A stretch of 5,166 bases of DNA, taken from contig JAUPTP010000221.1 in the NCBI GenBank assembly GCA_030918015.1, forward strand, positions 1-5,166, read 5' to 3'. The translations under genes and the position numbers were made by a program. Below the pieces are notes generated by a model. It was not told the DNA's origin, did no database searches, and worked only from the letters and a program-made list of their open reading frames with translations. This DNA is from Pseudomonadota bacterium (GTDB lineage: Bacteria > Pseudomonadota > Gammaproteobacteria > Burkholderiales > Burkholderiaceae_C). Of the stretch, positions 1 through 5,166 are shown piece after piece. Position 1 is the stretch's first letter, and each line of letters begins with the position of its first letter.

Positions 1-1137
1 CAGCGGCCGGGTGTGCAGGCCCAGGCTGATGAAGCTCACCGCCAGCACCACGACGATGGCCTCGACCAGCACCTGCACGAACTCGCCCACCGACTTGGCC
101 ACCGCCACCGGCTGGTCCTGCACCTGCGACAGCTCGATGCCGGCGGGCAGATCGCGCCGCACGAGGGCCACGCGCGCCTGCAGCGCCTGGCCCAGCGCGA
201 TGATGTCGCCGCCCTTGGCCATCGACACGCCCAGCGCGATCACCTCGCGGCCCTGGTGGCGCACCTTGACCGCCGGCGGGTCGATGTAGCCGCGCCGGAT
301 GGTGGCCACGTCACCCAGGCGGGTCATGCTGGCCACGCCGGTGCCCGGGTTGACCGCGCGCAGCGGCAGCTGGCGCAGCGCCTCGATCGAGCCGAACTGC
401 CCGCCCACGCGCACCTGCAGGTTCTCGCTGCCGGCGTCGAGCACGCCGGCGTTCTCGACCGCGTTCTGCGCGCCGATCTGCGCGATCACCGTGCTCAGGT
501 CCAGGCCGAGCTGGGCCAGGCGCGGGCCGGAGAGCTCGATGAAGACCTTCTCGGCCTGCGCGCCGAAGACCTCCACCTTGGCGACGTCCTTGACCTGCAG
601 CAGCGCCGAGCGGGTCTGGTCGGCGAACTCGCGCAGCTCCTCGCGGCTGAAGCCGTCGGCCGACAGCGCGAAGATCGAGCCGTAGACATCGCCGAACTCG
701 TCGTTGAAGAAGGGGCCGAGCACGCCGGCGGGCAGCGTCGCGCGCATGTCGCCGATCTTCTTGCGGGTCTGGTACCAGGTCTGCTGCACCTCCTTCGGCG
801 GCGAGTCGTCCTTGATCTGGAAGATGGTCAGCGACTCGCCCGGCTTGGTGTACGAGCGGATGATGTCGGCGTGCGGCACCTCCTGCAGCGTCTTCTCGAT
901 CCTGTCGGTGACCTGGTCGGCCATCTGCTGCGCGGTCGCACCCGGCCAGTAGGCCTGCACCACCATGGCGCGGAAGGTGAACGGCGGATCCTCGTCCTGG
1001 CCGAGCTGGAAGTACGCGGCCACGCCGAGCACCATCAGCACGATCATCAGGTAGCGGGTCAGCGCCGGGTGCTCGAGCGCCCAGCGCGAGATGTTGAAGC
1101 CGGCACGCGGGCCGCTGTCGTGGGTGTGGACCTTCAT
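1..1137 (-). CDS. RND-type (HAE1/AcrB-like) efflux pump permease, N-terminal part
   Basis: This is the inner-membrane proton-driven permease of a tripartite efflux pump, which would work with the adaptor encoded just upstream and an outer-membrane channel. Only the first 379 codons are present, against roughly 1030 residues usual for the family; the frame stays open to the window edge. Seen in the translation: a start MKVHTHDSG, a first membrane segment at about residues 25-43 (LTRYLMIVLMVLGVAAYF), then the family-typical GQDEDPPF at 46-53. A long soluble stretch follows, matching the first periplasmic porter/docking portion. It includes TRKKIGDMRATLPAGVLGPF and FNDEFGDVYGSIFAL, both typical of this family. 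A second membrane segment (about 354-373) begins with the VEAI motif also seen in AcrB TM2. The proton-relay aspartates of TM4 lie outside the window. The ATG at 1137 is preceded by AGGGA and sits 24 bp after the adaptor stop. Substrate cannot be told from sequence; drugs, solvents or biocides are the family norm. Confidence 0.93.
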   Translation of the reverse strand, partial: MKVHTHDSGPRAGFNISRWALEHPALTRYLMIVLMVLGVAAYFQLGQDEDPPFTFRAMVVQAYWPGATAQQMADQVTDRIEKTLQEVPHADIIRSYTKPGESLTIFQIKDDSPPKEVQQTWYQTRKKIGDMRATLPAGVLGPFFNDEFGDVYGSIFALSADGFSREELREFADQTRSALLQVKDVAKVEVFGAQAEKVFIELSGPRLAQLGLDLSTVIAQIGAQNAVENAGVLDAGSENLQVRVGGQFGSIEALRQLPLRAVNPGTGVASMTRLGDVATIRRGYIDPPAVKVRHQGREVIALGVSMAKGGDIIALGQALQARVALVRRDLPAGIELSQVQDQPVAVAKSVGEFVQVLVEAIVVVLAVSFISLGLHTRPL

Positions 1138-1142
1138 GGCAA

Positions 1143-1147
1143 TCCCT
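1143..1147 (-). promoter_or_regulatory. Ribosome binding site of the RND permease gene
   Basis: AGGGA on the minus strand lies 5 nt before the ATG at 1137, within the 24-bp gap after the adaptor stop. It supports this ATG as the permease start and translation from a common mRNA with the adaptor. Confidence 0.55.
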
Positions 1148-1161
1148 GGCGAAGCGGTCGG

Positions 1162-2292
1162 TCAGCGCGAGGCGGCATGCGCCGGCTCGGCATGGCGGCG
1201 CACCTTCTGGCCCGCCGTGAGCACATGCACGCCCGCAGTCACCACCTCCTGGCCGGGCTGCAGCCCCCCGCTCACCAGCACCTCGTTGCCGTCGGCGCCG
1301 CCGATGACCACCGGCTGCGGCCGCACCGTCATCGCCTGGCCGTCGAGCACCCAGACGATGCTGCGGCCGCCCTGCTCGGCCACGGCCGACAGCGGCAGCC
1401 GGATCTGGCCGTCGCGGCGCGGGCGCTCCAGGCGCACCGTCGCCGTGCGGCCCAGCCGGGCCGCGGCCGCGCCGAGATCGGCCTTGGCCACGAAGGTGCG
1501 GGTGGTGGCATCGGCCGCGGCGGCCAGCTCGCGCAGCGTCGCGGGCAGCATCTCGCCCTCCCCGCCCCACAGCCGGACCTGCAGCGCGCCGGCGCGGTCC
1601 ATCAGCGCGCGCAGCTCGCCCACCCGGTCCTCGGGAACGCTGAAGACGACATCGCGCGGCCCGTCGAGCGCCACGCGCACGATCGGCGTGCCCGCGGCCA
1701 CCACCGTGCCCGGCTCGACCTCGACCGCCGTGACCACGCCGGCGCCTTCCGCCACCAGGCGGGCGTACTGCGCCTGGTTGCCCTGCACGCCGGCCTGCGC
1801 GCGCGCCTGGTCGAGCGTGGCCTGCGCGGCCTTCAGCGTGGTCTGGCGCCGCTCCAGCTCGGCGTCGCCGATGAAGCCCTGCGCATGCAGCTCGCGGTAG
1901 CGCTTCAGGTCCGCGCCGGCCTGATCGGCCTGCACCTGGGCGGCACGCAACGCCGCAGACGCCGCCTCCTGGCCCAGCCGCAGATCGGCGGCATCGAGCT
2001 GCGCGATCAGCTGGCCCGGCCGCACCGCGTCACCCAGCCCGACCTCGCGGCTCACCATCTTGCCGCCGACCCGGAAGGACAGCCGCGTCTCGGTGCGCGC
2101 GCGGACCTCGCCGGAGAATTCCTGCACCGCCGCGACGCTGCCGGGCTCGACCCGCAGGGTGCGCACCGCCCGCACCGGCTCCGGCGCCACCTCCTTCGGA
2201 CTGCAGCCGGTCATCGCCAGCGCCCAGGCCAGCACCAGGCTCGACAGCAGGACCGGACGGATGCCGGACACGGGAACAGGACGCAGGCGCAT
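1162..2292 (-). CDS. RND efflux periplasmic adaptor (membrane fusion protein), lipoprotein
   Basis: A 376-residue adaptor of the HlyD/AcrA type that would bridge the RND permease encoded downstream to an outer-membrane channel. The N-terminus is a lipoprotein signal: basic residues R2, R4 and R12, a hydrophobic run at 14-27 (VLLSSLVLAWALAM), then the lipobox MTGC with lipidated C30. The mature protein shows a first lipoyl half-motif at about 70-100 (RLSFRVGGKMVSREVGLGDA, then RPGQLIAQLD). An Ala/Gln/Arg-rich alpha-hairpin (coiled coil) spans about 104-170. The second lipoyl half follows (VTAVEVEPGTVVAAGTPIVR), then a beta-barrel region beginning PRDVVFSVPEDRVGEL and a membrane-proximal C-terminal domain (LVSGGLQPGQEVVTAGVHVL). 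The ATG at 2292 is chosen because it begins the lipoprotein signal and has GGAG 7 nt upstream. The frame is open up to 2409, but that extension would read through the promoter and operator. The gene is first in the operon and probably repressed through the palindrome at 2324-2337. Substrate is unknown. Confidence 0.94.
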   Translation of the reverse strand: MRLRPVPVSGIRPVLLSSLVLAWALAMTGCSPKEVAPEPVRAVRTLRVEPGSVAAVQEFSGEVRARTETRLSFRVGGKMVSREVGLGDAVRPGQLIAQLDAADLRLGQEAASAALRAAQVQADQAGADLKRYRELHAQGFIGDAELERRQTTLKAAQATLDQARAQAGVQGNQAQYARLVAEGAGVVTAVEVEPGTVVAAGTPIVRVALDGPRDVVFSVPEDRVGELRALMDRAGALQVRLWGGEGEMLPATLRELAAAADATTRTFVAKADLGAAAARLGRTATVRLERPRRDGQIRLPLSAVAEQGGRSIVWVLDGQAMTVRPQPVVIGGADGNEVLVSGGLQPGQEVVTAGVHVLTAGQKVRRHAEPAHAASR

Positions 2293-2299
2293 GCGCGAT

Positions 2300-2303
2300 C
2301 TCC
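2300..2303 (-). promoter_or_regulatory. Ribosome binding site deciding the adaptor start
   Basis: GGAG on the minus strand is 7 nt upstream of the ATG at 2292. It fixes the adaptor start at the lipoprotein signal, against the in-frame upstream starts (up to 2409), which lie upstream of the predicted transcription start. Confidence 0.75.
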
Positions 2304-2323
2304 GAGAAAGAGCGGTTGAACTG

Positions 2324-2337
2324 ACTGACCGGTCAGT
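2324..2337. promoter_or_regulatory. Palindromic operator, probable TetR-family repressor site
   Basis: ACTGACCGGTCAGT is a perfect 14-bp inverted repeat centred between 2330 and 2331; one further pair (T2322/A2339) matches beyond a single mismatch. The left side also carries a short direct repeat TGACTGAC (2322-2329). The palindrome abuts the -10 box of the pump promoter and covers the predicted transcription start, so a bound protein should block initiation. Palindromes built on TGACC/GGTCA upstream of adaptor-RND operons are typical of TetR-family repressors (established for the family in general). The identity of the regulator here is inference, as no regulator gene lies in the window. Confidence 0.7.
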
Positions 2338-2367
2338 AATGTAGGAGCGCCGAGCGAACAGTGTCAA
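2338..2367 (-). promoter_or_regulatory. Sigma70-type promoter of the efflux operon
   Basis: On the minus strand a perfect -35 hexamer TTGACA (2367-2362) is followed after 18 bp by TACATT (2343-2338), which matches 4 of 6 bases of TATAAT. Transcription would start near 2331, giving a leader of about 38 nt before the adaptor ATG at 2292. The strong -35 and the adjacent palindrome suggest a promoter that is active when derepressed. Confidence 0.7.
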
Positions 2368-2382
2368 ACCAGGCGGGATAAT
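2355..2382 (+). promoter_or_regulatory. Possible promoter of the hpnCDE operon
   Basis: GATAAT (2377-2382) matches 5 of 6 bases of the -10 consensus. A poor -35 candidate CGAACA (2355-2360, 3 of 6) stands 16 bp upstream. Transcription would start near 2389, about 50 nt before the hpnC ATG. The spacer of this promoter contains the -35 box of the opposing pump promoter (2362-2367). The weak -35 keeps confidence moderate; the -10 itself stands out in such GC-rich DNA. Confidence 0.45.
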
Positions 2383-2438
2383 TGCAACAACCCGGCCTGC
2401 ACCCCGCATCCGCCCCTCCAGCCCCCTCCTGCCCCGGC

Positions 2439-3287
2439 ATGTCCGTCGATCACTACGAGAATTTCCCCGTCGCCTCGGTGCTGTGCCCTCCGGCGCTGCG
2501 TCCGGCCATCCAGGCCCTGTACGGGTTCGCGCGCACCGCCGACGACCTGGCCGACGAAGGAGACGCCAGCCCCGCGCAGCGGGCCCAGGATCTCGGCGCC
2601 TACCGGCAGGACCTGCGGGCGATCGCGCGCGGACAGCCGCCGTCGGCGCGCTGGGCGCCGGTCTTCGTGCCGCTGGCGGACATCCTGCGCCGCCATCACC
2701 TGCCGCTGCCGCTGCTCGAGGCGCTGCTCGACGCCTTCGAGCAGGACCTGCACCAGAGCCGCTACGCCGACCGCGCCGAGCTGCTGCGCTACTGCGAGCG
2801 CTCGGCCAACCCGGTCGGACGGCTGCTGCTGCACCTCTACGGCGTGAGCGATGCCCTGTCGCTGGCGCAGTCCGACGAGATCTGCTCGGCGCTGCAGCTG
2901 ATCAACTTCTGGCAGGACTGCAGCCGCGACCATCCGCGCGGGCGCATCTACCTGCCGCGCTCGGACTGGACGCGCTTCCAGGTCAGCGAGGAGATGCTGC
3001 TGGCCGGCCGCGACACGCCCGAGACCCGCGCGCTGATCGCCGACGAGGTGGCCTGGGCCCGCGCGATGATGCTCGACGGCGCGCCGCTGGCGCTGCGCCT
3101 GCCCGGGCGCACCGGCTGGGAGCTGCGGCTGGTGGTGCAAGGGGGCCTGCGCATCCTCGACAAGATCGAGGCGATGGGCTTCGCCACGCTGGCGGCGCGG
3201 CCGAAGATCGGTGCGTGGGATGCGCCGGGGCTGCTGTGGCGGGCGGCGCGGATGCGTCAGGCCAAGCTGAGACAATCGCCGCCATGA
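2439..3287 (+). CDS. hpnC: HpnC, hydroxysqualene synthase (squalene/phytoene synthase family)
   Basis: A 282-residue trans-isoprenyl synthase-fold protein. In the established HpnCDE route this enzyme turns presqualene diphosphate into hydroxysqualene, the second step of squalene supply for hopanoids. The N-terminus SVDHYENFPVAS is characteristic of HpnC. The first Asp-rich motif is D35-D36-x-x-D39-E40 (ARTADDLADEGD), and the second is D160-x-x-x-D164 within NFWQDCSRDHPRGRIYLP. Between them, DLHQSRY (103-109) and YCERSANPVGRLL (118-130) are typical; the SANPVG stretch separates HpnC from HpnD, which has VAGIVGEV there. There is no signal peptide or membrane segment, so it is presumably cytosolic or peripheral. 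The ATG at 2439 is chosen because homology begins there, although no Shine-Dalgarno is visible before it. An in-frame TTG at 2382 would add 19 low-complexity residues and overlaps the putative -10 box. The stop overlaps the hpnD start (ATGA). Confidence 0.93.
   Translation: MSVDHYENFPVASVLCPPALRPAIQALYGFARTADDLADEGDASPAQRAQDLGAYRQDLRAIARGQPPSARWAPVFVPLADILRRHHLPLPLLEALLDAFEQDLHQSRYADRAELLRYCERSANPVGRLLLHLYGVSDALSLAQSDEICSALQLINFWQDCSRDHPRGRIYLPRSDWTRFQVSEEMLLAGRDTPETRALIADEVAWARAMMLDGAPLALRLPGRTGWELRLVVQGGLRILDKIEAMGFATLAARPKIGAWDAPGLLWRAARMRQAKLRQSPP
3284..3287 (+). other. ATGA start-stop overlap, hpnC/hpnD
   Basis: The ATG of hpnD (3284-3286) overlaps the TGA of hpnC (3285-3287). No strong Shine-Dalgarno precedes it, so hpnD translation is probably coupled to hpnC termination (inference). 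Confidence 0.8.
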
Positions 3288-4126
3288 CCCCCTCCCCCGA
3301 GCACTACGTCCAGGAGAAGGCGGCCGGCAGCGGCTCGAGCTTCTACTACGCCTTCCTCTTCCTGCCGCCGGAGCGCCGCGCGGCGATCACCGCGTTCTAT
3401 GCCTTCTGCCGCGAGGTCGACGACGTGGTCGACGAGACCAGCGACGCGGGCGTGGCCGCCACCAAGCTGGCGTGGTGGCGCACCGAGGTGCAGCGCGCCT
3501 TCTCCGGCGAGCCGACGCATCCGGTCATGAAGGCGCTGATGCCGCACGTCGCCCTCTACCAGATCGCGCCGGCGCACCTGCTGGCCGTCATCGAGGGCTG
3601 CGAGATGGACCTGCAGCAGAGCCGCTATCTCGACTATCCCGGCCTGAAGCGCTACTGCCACCTGGTGGCGGGCATCGTCGGCGAGGTGGCCGCGCGCATC
3701 TTCGGCCAGACCGAGGCGGCCACCACCGCCTACGCGCACCAGATGGGCCTGGCCTTCCAGCTCACCAACATCATCCGCGACGTCGGCGACGACGCGCGGC
3801 GCGGCCGCATCTACCTGCCGATCGACGAGCTCAAGCAGTTCGACGTCAAGGCGCACGAGATCCTCAACCGCGGCTACAGCGAGCGCTTCACCGCGCTGAT
3901 GAAGTTCCAGGCCGAGCGCGCCCACCAGGCCTACGACCAGGCGCTGGCGCTGCTGCCCGCGGCCGACGCGCGCGCGCAGAAGCCCGGCCTGATGATGGCC
4001 AACATCTACCGCACGCTGCTGCGCGAGATCGAGGCGGCCGAGTTCCAGGTGCTGCACCAGCGCATCTCGCTCACCCCCGTGCGCAAGCTCTGGATCGCCA
4101 TGAAGACCAACTGGCGCGGCCGGTGA
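3284..4126 (+). CDS. hpnD: HpnD, presqualene diphosphate synthase
   Basis: A 280-residue member of the squalene/phytoene synthase family. HpnD joins two farnesyl diphosphates head-to-head into presqualene diphosphate, the first committed step toward squalene in the HpnCDE pathway. Seen: HYVQEKAAGSGSSFYYAFLF near the N-terminus, the first Asp-rich motif D46-D47-x-x-D50-E51 (CREVDDVVDET), and DLQQSRY (109-115). Then come YCHLVAGIVGEVAARIFG (124-141) and the second Asp-rich motif D166-x-x-D169-D170 in NIIRDVGDDARRGRIYLP (162-179). Both metal/diphosphate-binding motifs are intact and the length is normal. It is paralogous to the preceding hpnC, but closer to classical phytoene/squalene synthases in the RDVGDD motif. 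Phytoene synthase was considered; the hpnC and hpnE neighbours and the short length point to HpnD. It overlaps both neighbours by 4 bp, implying one mRNA and coordinated amounts. Confidence 0.94.
   Translation: MTPSPEHYVQEKAAGSGSSFYYAFLFLPPERRAAITAFYAFCREVDDVVDETSDAGVAATKLAWWRTEVQRAFSGEPTHPVMKALMPHVALYQIAPAHLLAVIEGCEMDLQQSRYLDYPGLKRYCHLVAGIVGEVAARIFGQTEAATTAYAHQMGLAFQLTNIIRDVGDDARRGRIYLPIDELKQFDVKAHEILNRGYSERFTALMKFQAERAHQAYDQALALLPAADARAQKPGLMMANIYRTLLREIEAAEFQVLHQRISLTPVRKLWIAMKTNWRGR
4123..4126 (+). other. GTGA start-stop overlap, hpnD/hpnE
   Basis: The GTG start of hpnE (4123-4125) overlaps the TGA of hpnD (4124-4126). No purine-rich ribosome site is seen upstream, which suggests reinitiation or coupling rather than independent loading (inference). 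Confidence 0.75.
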
Positions 4127-5166
4127 GCCGCGTCGCCATCGTCGGCGCGGGCTGGGCCGGGCTGGCGGCAGCGGTCGCCGCGGTCGAGGCCGGCCATGCG
4201 GTGACCGTCCTCGAGATGGCGCCGCAGCCCGGCGGCCGCGCGCGCAGCCTGGCCGCCGAAAGCGCGGCCGGCGGCGATCCGGCCGACCGGCTCGACAACG
4301 GCCAGCACATCCTGATCGGCGCCTACACCGCCACGCTCGGGCTGATGCGCCGCGTCGGCGTCGATCCCGACGCAGTGCTGCGGCGCCAGCCGCTGGCGCT
4401 GCTCGACCAGGACGGCGCGGGGCTGCGGCTGCGGGCGGGCCCGGCCACGCTCGAGTTCGGCCGTGCGGTCTGGGCGATGCGGCACTGGCGGCTGTCGGAG
4501 CGGCTGGCGCTGAGCTCGGCCGCGCTGGGCTGGCTGCTGCGGGGCTTTCGCTGCGACGCGGGTTGGACGGTGGCGCAGCTCACCGCCGGCCTGCCGGCGC
4601 GGGTGCGCGCCGAGATCCTCGACCCGCTGTGCGTGGCGGCGCTGAACACGCCGGCGCCGCAGGCCAGCGCGCAGGTCTTCCTGCGGGTGCTGCATGACGC
4701 GCTGTTCTCGGGCCCAGGCGCCAGCGACCTGCTGATTCCGCGCCGGCCGCTGGCCGAGCTGCTGCCCGAGCCGGCCTGGCGCTGGCTCGGGCAGCATGGC
4801 GCGACGCTGCACACCGGCCGACGCGTGCGCGCGCTGGATCCCGAACCCGCGCCCGGCAGCGGCTGGCGGGTCGACGGCGAGGCGTTCGATCAGGTGGTGC
4901 TGGCCTGCCCGCCAGCCGAGGCGGCACGGCTGACCCGTGCGGTCGCGCCCGGCTGGGCGGCGCGGGCCGAGGCCTTCGGCTTCGAGCCGATCATCACCGG
5001 CTATGTGCAGGCGCCGGGCGCGCGACTGGCCGCGCCGATGGTCGCGCTGGCCGAGGGGCCGCAGGCGCCGGCGCAGTTCGCTTTCGACCACGGCGCGCTG
5101 GGGCTGCGGGCCGGGCGCTTCGCCTTCGTGGTCAGCGGCGCGGCGCCCTGGGTCGAGCGCGGCCTG
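4123..5166 (+). CDS. hpnE: HpnE, hydroxysqualene dehydroxylase (FAD-dependent), C-terminus cut by window edge
   Basis: The first 348 codons of a flavin amine-oxidase/phytoene-desaturase-fold protein; the family usually runs to about 420-450 residues, so perhaps 70-100 are missing. In the HpnCDE pathway HpnE reduces hydroxysqualene to squalene. The N-terminus is a dinucleotide-binding fold: strand VAIVGAGWAGLAAA with G8-x-G10-x-x-G13, then strand VTVLE ending in the ribose-binding E31, then PGGRARS (36-42). LDNGQHILIGAY (57-68) is a strong HpnE-type signature, and DPLCVAALNTP (167-177) is also characteristic. FDQVVLACPPAEAA (about 257-270) resembles the returning FAD-domain segment. The GTG start overlapping the hpnD stop is chosen because it gives the beta-strand the usual two to three residues before it. 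A carotenoid desaturase is the alternative, but the neighbours and signature favour HpnE. The open frame reaches the end with no stop, so there is no sign of breakage. Confidence 0.93.
   Translation, partial: MSRVAIVGAGWAGLAAAVAAVEAGHAVTVLEMAPQPGGRARSLAAESAAGGDPADRLDNGQHILIGAYTATLGLMRRVGVDPDAVLRRQPLALLDQDGAGLRLRAGPATLEFGRAVWAMRHWRLSERLALSSAALGWLLRGFRCDAGWTVAQLTAGLPARVRAEILDPLCVAALNTPAPQASAQVFLRVLHDALFSGPGASDLLIPRRPLAELLPEPAWRWLGQHGATLHTGRRVRALDPEPAPGSGWRVDGEAFDQVVLACPPAEAARLTRAVAPGWAARAEAFGFEPIITGYVQAPGARLAAPMVALAEGPQAPAQFAFDHGALGLRAGRFAFVVSGAAPWVERGL

Noticed and set aside
311..1570. A 419-codon open frame on the minus strand spanning the permease/adaptor junction
   Set aside because: It is Arg/Gly/Ala-rich with no motifs and lies in a different frame from both the permease and the adaptor; it is a compositional artefact.
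13..2319. A 768-codon open frame on the plus strand antisense to both pump genes
   Set aside because: Its translation is dominated by His, Arg, Ala, Leu and Gln with no recognisable domains. It is the mirror frame of high-GC genes whose minus-strand translation gives clear adaptor and RND motifs.
2293..2409. N-terminal extension of the adaptor to an upstream start at 2409
   Set aside because: It would read through the promoter and operator, lies upstream of the predicted transcription start, and would bury the lipoprotein signal behind 39 residues.
3271..3276. GACAAT just before hpnD as an internal promoter -10
   Set aside because: No -35-like hexamer is found at 15-19 bp upstream, and it would start transcription almost on the ATG; the coupled overlap explains hpnD expression better.
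2483..3283. A 267-codon upstream extension of hpnD in the same frame, giving a 547-residue protein
   Set aside because: The added part is Arg/Ala/Gly-rich out-of-frame reading of hpnC; HpnD homology starts at the ATG at 3284, at the ATGA overlap.
4006..5091. A 361-codon minus-strand open frame antisense to hpnE
   Set aside because: Low-complexity Arg/Gln/Ala composition, and the opposite strand encodes a clear FAD-binding protein.

Overview
The window is very GC-rich DNA (about 70% G+C by eye) with tightly packed genes. The gene content and codon use suggest a betaproteobacterium, probably of the order Burkholderiales. This is an inference from composition and protein character; the genus cannot be fixed. 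There is no sign of mobile elements, CRISPR arrays, tRNA or rRNA.

Left half, minus strand (1-2292): a two-gene operon for a tripartite multidrug-type efflux pump. The periplasmic adaptor (membrane fusion lipoprotein, 1162-2292) is transcribed first. After a 24-bp gap comes the RND inner-membrane permease, of which only the first 379 codons (1137 down to 1) lie in the window. Any outer-membrane channel or regulator gene would lie off the left edge or elsewhere.

Centre (2293-2438): a 146-bp divergent intergenic region. On the minus strand it holds a good sigma70-type promoter with a perfect TTGACA -35 box. Immediately downstream of the -10 box is a perfect 14-bp palindrome (ACTGACCGGTCAGT) that looks like a TetR-family operator, followed by a GGAG ribosome binding site for the adaptor gene. 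A plausible plus-strand promoter (-10 GATAAT) for the right-hand operon is interleaved with the minus-strand one, so the two may compete for RNA polymerase.

Right half, plus strand (2439-5166): the squalene-forming operon hpnC-hpnD-hpnE of bacterial hopanoid synthesis. The three genes overlap by 4 bp at each junction (ATGA, then GTGA). By the pathway established for HpnCDE, HpnD condenses two farnesyl diphosphates to presqualene diphosphate, HpnC converts this to hydroxysqualene, and the FAD enzyme HpnE reduces it to squalene. hpnC and hpnD are complete and keep both Asp-rich motifs; hpnE runs off the right edge after 348 codons.

Most of this is recognisable biology. The part most worth a second look is the shared control region, where a drug-pump operon with a TetR-type operator and a membrane-lipid operon have overlapping back-to-back promoters. 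I found no convincing evidence of a wholly new system.
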